Assembly: GCA_023249835.1 (NCBI GenBank)
Contig: JAHFBY010000004.1
Coordinates: 7,571 to 14,462 of the forward strand
Length of the DNA stretch: 6,892 nucleotides
Source of the DNA: Elusimicrobiota bacterium
GTDB lineage: Bacteria > Elusimicrobiota > Elusimicrobia > 2-02-FULL-39-32
Direction: 5' to 3'
In this document: positions 1 through 5,100 of the stretch, one piece after another
Layout: every line of letters begins with the position of its first letter
How positions within the stretch are numbered: the first letter of the stretch is position 1
The notes under the pieces: model-generated
What the model saw: only the letters and a program-made list of their open reading frames with translations
Told to the model about the DNA's origin: nothing
Database searches by the model: none
Made by a program: the position numbers and the translations under genes

Positions 1-381
1 GCGAAAGTGCTGACCAAGACTGCGCAACAAAAGGGGGCGAAAGTCGTGGCTATTGGCGGGGAAACGGCAAAGCTGCTCAGTCAAAACAATATCCCCTTTG
101 CCTCAACCCAGGCTGATCCCAAAAGCGCTCTATCAGAAATTAAAAAGAGTTTTCCAGACTACGGCCTCACGGTTTACGGCAATAACGATGCTGAATGGAT
201 AGAGCCTTCCCAACCAGAGCTCTTTTACGTAGATATGATCTCCTTGCAAAAAGGAGAGCTCAAGTTCTATCGCATTAAAGACGGCAAAAAGCAGCTTCTC
301 ACCGATCAGCCGCTCCGCATCCCCACCCAACAAATCGAATCCGCAGTCTACGCCATAAACTACATCCTCACCCAAGCTTAA
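1..381 (+). CDS. 3' end of an unrecognised protein-coding gene
   Basis: The frame is open from the first base and ends with TAA at 379-381, so this is the C-terminal 126 codons of a gene that begins upstream of the window. I do not recognise the family. The first part reads like an alpha/beta fold: a strand-like KVVAIGGETAKLL segment, then a helix and an acidic linker. The second part is beta-rich (ELFYVDMISLQKG, KFYRIKDGKK) and ends in a short helix (SAVYAINYIL). The VVAIGGETAKLL piece superficially recalls the nucleotide- or sugar-binding loops of several Rossmann-like families, but nothing downstream supports a specific one. A GTG at 7-9 could serve as an internal start but has no visible reason to be the real one. 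The stop codon overlaps that of the convergent ATPase gene by the TTAA at 378-381, leaving no room for a terminator. Existence as coding sequence is likely; function is unknown. Confidence 0.75.
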   Translation, partial: AKVLTKTAQQKGAKVVAIGGETAKLLSQNNIPFASTQADPKSALSEIKKSFPDYGLTVYGNNDAEWIEPSQPELFYVDMISLQKGELKFYRIKDGKKQLLTDQPLRIPTQQIESAVYAINYILTQA

Positions 382-1487
382 ATTAAATCGCGGAGCAGAT
401 TCATAACCGGCGATATGCGTATGCCTTCCGGAGATTGATAGTCTTTTATTCCCTGCATAGAAACTTGCCAAGCAGGACATTGCGGAAATCGCGTTTTTAA
501 ATATCGTAAAGAAGGGCTGAGCGCGGAGTCAGACCATTTACACTCAACCATCAGCTCAGGATTTTTTCCATCCAGTAAAACGAAATCTACCTCCCGTCCA
601 TCTACATCTCGAAAATAGCGGAGCTCAACGTCTCGCCCCAAGGCGTCATTTTGATAATGGCACCATTTTAAAAGGTGAACCGCTACCATATTTTCAAAAC
701 GGAGCGCAGGGTCAGGCAATAAGGTCCAGTACAGATGATAATGTTTTTGTTCTTTGCGCACGGCGCGGATTTAAGAGGTCACAAACGGGGGAACTCTGAA
801 AATAGCGTAGAGCCTTTCCAATATCTGTATCCACTTGGAGATAGTCTTAAAGTTAACCTGTATGAGCTGGCTGAGTTTATGGATTGAGAGCGGGCTCCCC
901 ACCCGTTCGGGCAAACTGATCATGAGGAGTTCCAAGTTTCCGACATCGTGGACGCTTTCCAAGCTGAGGATATCTTCGCGGATCAATCGGGTGCGATATT
1001 CTCTGGACCATCGCTTGGACTGTATCGAGGATTGGCTTAAAAATGGTTCGGGAAAACCGCCGAGATGAAGCAGTTCACTCAACTCTTTTAAATTATTGAT
1101 TTTCAATTCCGCGGCAGACAGGGGATAGAGCCTTAAGTAATGGTATCGCCCTTGCAGGGAATCTCCTCCAAAACGATAAAAATCTAACCTGGCGCTGCCG
1201 GTTACCAGCAGTTCCAGATCGTCTTTCCTTAAATCATACAGACCTTTAAGATAGTTTCGCCAGGAACGATATTTATGGATCTCGTCAAAAACCAGGCGCT
1301 TGGTTTGCGGCAGTTCCCGCTTTAATATCTTTTCTTTATGCTCGGCAATGTCCCAGTTTAGGTAGTCGGATTTTTGAGATATGAGAGCTTGGGCCAGAGT
1401 TGTCTTACCTGTTTGCCGCGCACCGCCAACAAAGACCATTTTATGTTTCAGGTCATGCTCAACCTGATCTTGAAGGTAGCGCTTCAT
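378..1487 (-). pseudogene. AAA_14/DUF4143 family ATPase interrupted by an in-frame TAA
   Basis: Proteins of this family pair an N-terminal P-loop ATPase with a C-terminal DUF4143 region of likely PD-(D/E)XK nuclease fold. They are common in anaerobes and archaea, and their role is poorly known. The N-terminal part (771-1487, 238 codons) shows Walker A GARQTGKT at residues 22-29, Walker B LVFDE ending at residues 68-69, sensor-like TGSAR at 96-100 and the family's LQGRY at 111-115. The C-terminal part shows the RFENMVAVHLLKW helix, GREVDFVLL and MVECKWS, the expected acidic and E-x-K positions. Between them, after VPPFVTS, a TAA at 771-773 sits exactly where the family usually has lysine in its K-I-R-A-V-K-K-E-Q stretch. 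Reading continues in the same frame as IRAVRKEQKHY. The total of 370 codons is normal for the family, so a single AAA-to-TAA change explains the break. A GTG at 759-761 could restart a C-terminal fragment. The start at 1487 fits the family's N-terminus. No Shine-Dalgarno sequence is visible. Confidence 0.85.
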
Positions 1488-1492
1488 GGTTT

Positions 1493-1554
1493 AAGAATAC
1501 GAGTTTTTTATACCCATGTCAAGAATACAAGCGAGTTTTTTGTATATATGGGTA
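1493..1554. repeat. Imperfect direct repeat with inverted TACCCAT/ATGGGTA arms over the ATPase promoter
   Basis: On the plus strand, AAGAATAC followed by GAGTTTTTT occurs at 1493-1509. It occurs again at 1521-1541 with four extra bases (AAGC) between the two blocks. In addition TACCCAT (1511-1517) and ATGGGTA (1548-1554) form a seven-base inverted pair. The first copy covers the -10 and spacer of the minus-strand promoter; the second lies over and upstream of the -35. The placement suggests an operator, possibly for autoregulation, but no regulator can be named from this window. Confidence 0.55.
1494..1522 (-). promoter_or_regulatory. Strong minus-strand promoter, probably giving a leaderless mRNA
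   Basis: On the minus strand a perfect -35 TTGACA (1517-1522) is followed by a 17-base spacer and a -10 TATTCT (1494-1499, four of six consensus bases). Only six bases, TAAACC, separate the -10 from the ATG of the ATPase gene at 1485-1487. Initiation at the usual distance would therefore fall on or within a base or two of the start codon, so the transcript would have essentially no 5' leader. The absence of a ribosome binding site agrees with this. The promoter looks intact although the gene it serves carries a nonsense codon. Confidence 0.7.
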
Positions 1555-1605
1555 AATAGTTTGTTACCAGAATCGACTTAACAGGCAACATTTTTTAAAA
1601 ATTCG

Positions 1606-1630
1606 TTACATTTTGTTTACATTTTGTTTA
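1606..1630. repeat. Perfect 11-bp tandem repeat upstream of the rightward gene
   Basis: TTACATTTTGT is repeated exactly twice (1606-1616 and 1617-1627) and followed by TTA, the start of a third copy. A period of 11 bases is about one helical turn, so both copies face the same side of the DNA. The array abuts and partly overlaps the weak -35 of the rightward promoter. It could bind a regulator cooperatively, or it could be simple AT-rich repeat expansion. Confidence 0.55.
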
Positions 1631-1657
1631 AGACTATGTGAACCCAATTTTTATAAT
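1628..1657 (+). promoter_or_regulatory. Candidate sigma-70 promoter for the giant membrane AAA+ locus
   Basis: A perfect -10 TATAAT lies at 1652-1657. The best -35 is TTAAGA at 1628-1633 (four of six consensus bases) with an 18-base spacer. Transcription would begin near 1664, leaving a leader of only about a dozen bases before the ATG at 1677, with no Shine-Dalgarno sequence. The weak -35 next to a helical-turn tandem repeat is compatible with dependence on an activator, which is inference. Confidence 0.5.
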
Positions 1658-1676
1658 ATAAAAAACTGTACATTTA

Positions 1677-2033
1677 ATGGCGATACTAATAAAGCAACCC
1701 CCTTTTATTAGCGCCGCCGTTATGGGTTTAGGTCGGGCGCAGAAGAAGTTCATCGCCCTATTTTCCATAACCGCGCTGCTATTTACACACCTGTTTGCGC
1801 CTTACGCGAACTGCCGGGGACTTTCCCTGCCTAACCGTGCAGACCCCTTGTTAACAGCCTACGTGCGTTCGTTAAAAAACAATCCCTTCGTTGAACAGAT
1901 CTCAGAGGCTTTGGATCATGGTTTCATATTTTCAGAACCCTATCAAAAAGGGGAAAACTATTATTTGTCCATGACTTATCACGGCAAAAAAAATAAGATC
2001 ATTTTTGAATTCGTTTACGTTCCTAAAAAGTAG
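1677..2033 (+). CDS. 118-aa exported or anchored protein, or the cut-off N-terminus of the giant AAA+ protein
   Basis: No family is recognised. The N-terminus carries a clear export signal or membrane anchor: basic residues R20, K23 and K24, then a hydrophobic core from F25 to F40. A possible signal peptidase I site follows near A44; the Cys at 46 lacks a proper lipobox. The rest (NRADPLLTAYV, then two predicted strands ENYYLSMTYHG and KIIFEFVYV) looks like a small alpha/beta domain. It ends at TAG (2031-2033), and the next codon opens a very long frame in exactly the same phase with no spacer. It may therefore be the true N-terminus of that protein separated by a nonsense codon (CAG, GAG or AAG to TAG would do), or an independent small secreted protein. 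An internal ATG at 1722 would give a tighter signal peptide. No Shine-Dalgarno sequence precedes either start. Coding status is likely; the relationship to the next frame is unresolved. Confidence 0.65.
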   Translation: MAILIKQPPFISAAVMGLGRAQKKFIALFSITALLFTHLFAPYANCRGLSLPNRADPLLTAYVRSLKNNPFVEQISEALDHGFIFSEPYQKGENYYLSMTYHGKKNKIIFEFVYVPKK

Positions 2034-2159
2034 CCGCGGACTTTACTGTCAGAGCGCCTTAACACTTTAAGGCAACAGCCTGGGACCTTAATCTCTGATC
2101 AAGGACCTCTTCCTCAGACTGGGCTGCGGATACTGGCAGAGCGCTTAGCAGCAAAAAAA

Positions 2160-5100
2160 GTGGAAGGGATTAGAAAAGGCTTGAGTTTATCAGAAGTGCG
2201 ATGTATAACCGGAGCCCATGACTTGAGCCAAGCAACTTCCATGATGGGGTCAGAGGGGTATTACGGAAAGGAGTCGGGTCAAGTGGAGGTGATCTACCTC
2301 ATTGGCAAGGCCGGGTGGGAAGAGGCGCTCTTTAGGTTGGGTGGATGGGTGGGGATTCCGCTTTTGATTACAGCTTTGGGTTTAGGATGGGTACCAGGGC
2401 TCATATTGGGGGCAGTATGGGCTGGACCGTTATTTTTGCTGATGCACCCGTTACGACGCTCTCAATCCCTGGACCCTTTGCGTCCGTGGCAAGGATGGGG
2501 CAAAGAGCTGGGCCGGGAACTTTTGGATTTTTCTTTTATTGGGTCGCGGTTTTCGGCAACGCTGTTATTTAACGGTGTATTCTTGAGCTTGTATCTGTTC
2601 CTGCCGGGTTTTTCTGGTTTAGCGATAGCGCTTTGCGTTGCGATCTTTTCTCATGGGTTATGGAACTTTTTGGCTAAACGGTTGGGTCTGGCGCAGGCGG
2701 ATATTTTTGCCATGGCCGGGCCTCTGCCCCAGCAAAAGCGGAGCCTGGTCTTTACCCATAACATGGAGGCTTTGGACGCTCATTTTTTTAATGAGGCGCG
2801 CCAAGCTAGGGTACGCTATTTGCGCCTCACTTTGCGCGATCAGGCAGAGCTGGATCGGTTGATGAGCAAAGTTTCGATAAGAGAGGGAGAACTAAAAACA
2901 GAAGAGGGCCCGTTGCTCGATTTAGTGCGAAGTGGCGGAACCCTGTTCATTGACTATCATGGATCAGACCCTAAACTGGTGGAAGGTCTGAACTCGCTTT
3001 TTGACAAAAGCCCTTACTTTGGGGGAATTAACGTCGCGGAAAACCTGCGGATCATCGGAGCCATGGACGCGGAAGAGTGGAAACGCTATCCCGCCTCATT
3101 TTATTCGCGCTTTGATCAGCTCCTGTCCTTAGACTCGAGGTTCGAAGATCCCGTTAATTCGATCCGCGGGCCGCCCGAGGGCTTGGATTGCGAAAGAGTT
3201 GAACTCTACGAATCTCCGGATTTTAGGGAGGAACTCCTGGGCAAATATCAGTTAGACGAGGTTGGGGAAGTGAAAGTTATTGAAGGCGCGCTGATTAAAG
3301 CATTTAGAGAGAATCGGCCTTTAGTGATCCGCGGAGGCGACTGGGAAAAATCCGGGTTAGCCGGCTTTATCCGCCAAATCTTATTGCAGGGGAAAGTGGA
3401 GTTTAACGGGAAAGAGTTTCTTATTCCCCAAGGTTTTAAGATCTATCAGGAAGAGGGGAACTATGGCAAAGGGGTTCAAAATAAAAAGCTGATCTTGCCT
3501 GAGGATCGTCCGGAAGAAGAGGTTTGGGTGATAAACCGCGATAGCCAAGATCTCTTGTTCGCAATGACGCACGCGGATGAGGAAGGTCGGCTCACGCAAA
3601 AACCAGGGCTATTGCAGTATTCCAAAGTTTGTTTGCGCGTTACGGGTCTGCTCCCGGACTGGGTATGGCACCGGATCCTAAACGCGAACGGGGAGGTGGA
3701 GGTTCAAGTTTTGCCCGAAATCCCTGTTCCGGAAGCGTACGAGCGTTATATGCCTTTGGGATGGAAAAAAGCTGGTTTAAAAAAACCGCCTTTATCTTGG
3801 TCGGACGCTAGTGATAAAAAAGCGTTTGTGGTAGAAGGTGAGGACGCAGGCTTTATCCGCGAGCAAGCGGTCGCGGCGTTTAAAGGGAGAGATATCGTAA
3901 CCATTCCCGTTACCCCGGAAACCACCTTGGATCAGTTAACCGCGTCTTTGGAAGTGGAGAAAGATATTGACAAGAAACGATTTTATTCCCAAGGCAGGGG
4001 ATTGATTGCGGCTTTGAAAAAGGGATCGGTGGTGATCTTGGAAGGGTTGGAAAATAATCCGGCATTGTGTCGCCAGATCGAATCGGCGCTCTTAGAGAGT
4101 CCGTATCTGATGGAAAACGGGGAACGGCGGAACCTCAAGGATTGGAGAGGCACGTTGATCCTGACGATAAAACCCGGCGCGAATATGATTAAAGGAGAGG
4201 TTCCGCGATTAGAGAGCGTTCCAAGGGATGAAGAGGTTAAAGCGATCTTGGCAAGGGAATGTGGAGAGAGGTTTACCGCTGAAGCGTATGAGGCTCTCTT
4301 AGGGTTGAGGGAGATGATAAAAACATTGCCGTCTCCGGCAGTTCCTAACCTCTATCCGCGGGACCTGCCCTTTACGCTGGCGCGGTTAAGGAGGTTTTTT
4401 TCCTGCTCTGAGAAGCTGGAATCATTAGAGAATGTTTTTCTCGCGCATTACCATGAAGATCCGGAAGTGTACGCTTTCCTGCGGGTGAAGGCGCGGCTAT
4501 TGTTTAACTTGGAAGAGAGCGGGTTAAAAGAGGGTACAATCCATGGTCCGCGCCTGATGCGAAACCTCAATAAAATCGTGGACAGGGCTCCATGGGAACC
4601 CCATTTTTGGCAATTTGCCGATACTTTGAGTTTGGGACGGTTAAAGGAGGCGTTGAACCTAAATGATTCCTATTTAGAACCGCAAACGGATCGGGTGTTC
4701 AGAATGGTAAAACGGGCGTTGGTCCGTAAACATCGCGGCACGGAAAAGGAAGGTTTTTACAGGATGCGATTTGGGTTGGAGGAGGGGGATCGCGAGCTCT
4801 GGGACGCACCGGATATAGATAATGAAGCGCGCTCTGGGGAAGAGGGATGGGGGGAGCGTAAAGCGCGGGTGATTCGAGCCTTGAAACAGGGAAGGGCAGT
4901 GATGCTCGTAGGATCGCCAGGCACAGGAAAAAGCCGTGTTGCGGGTGAAATCGGCAGGGATATGGGTTATCCTGAAGATCGAATTTACGGACCGATCACG
5001 GTTGGTCCGGACGTGCGCGAGTCCGACGTGTTAAGTCAGCGGACTTATGAGGGTGGAAGAACTTTTAACCTCGATCAAAGCATTGCGAAATGGGCTAAAA

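Noticed and set aside
1..381. Uroporphyrinogen-III synthase-like end, from the VVAIGGETAKLL segment
   Set aside because: The resemblance is limited to one short loop and the remaining 80 residues do not fit that family.
133..480. Open frame on the minus strand across the end of gene 1
   Set aside because: It lies opposite a better-supported plus-strand gene and overlaps the ATPase C-terminus in another frame; its protein has no recognisable motif.
1562..1590. TGTTACC / GGCAACA stem-loop as a terminator
   Set aside because: The stem is short with a mismatch, and the gene order (divergent promoters) leaves nothing to terminate here.
771..2033. Stop-codon reassignment to explain both in-frame stops
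   Set aside because: The interrupting codons are TAA and TAG, while TAA also ends both genes at 378-381, so a general reassignment is not supported.
2345..2862. Two short plus-strand frames in another phase over the membrane region
   Set aside because: The main frame is continuous here and gives well-formed hydrophobic helices; the others are out-of-phase shadows.
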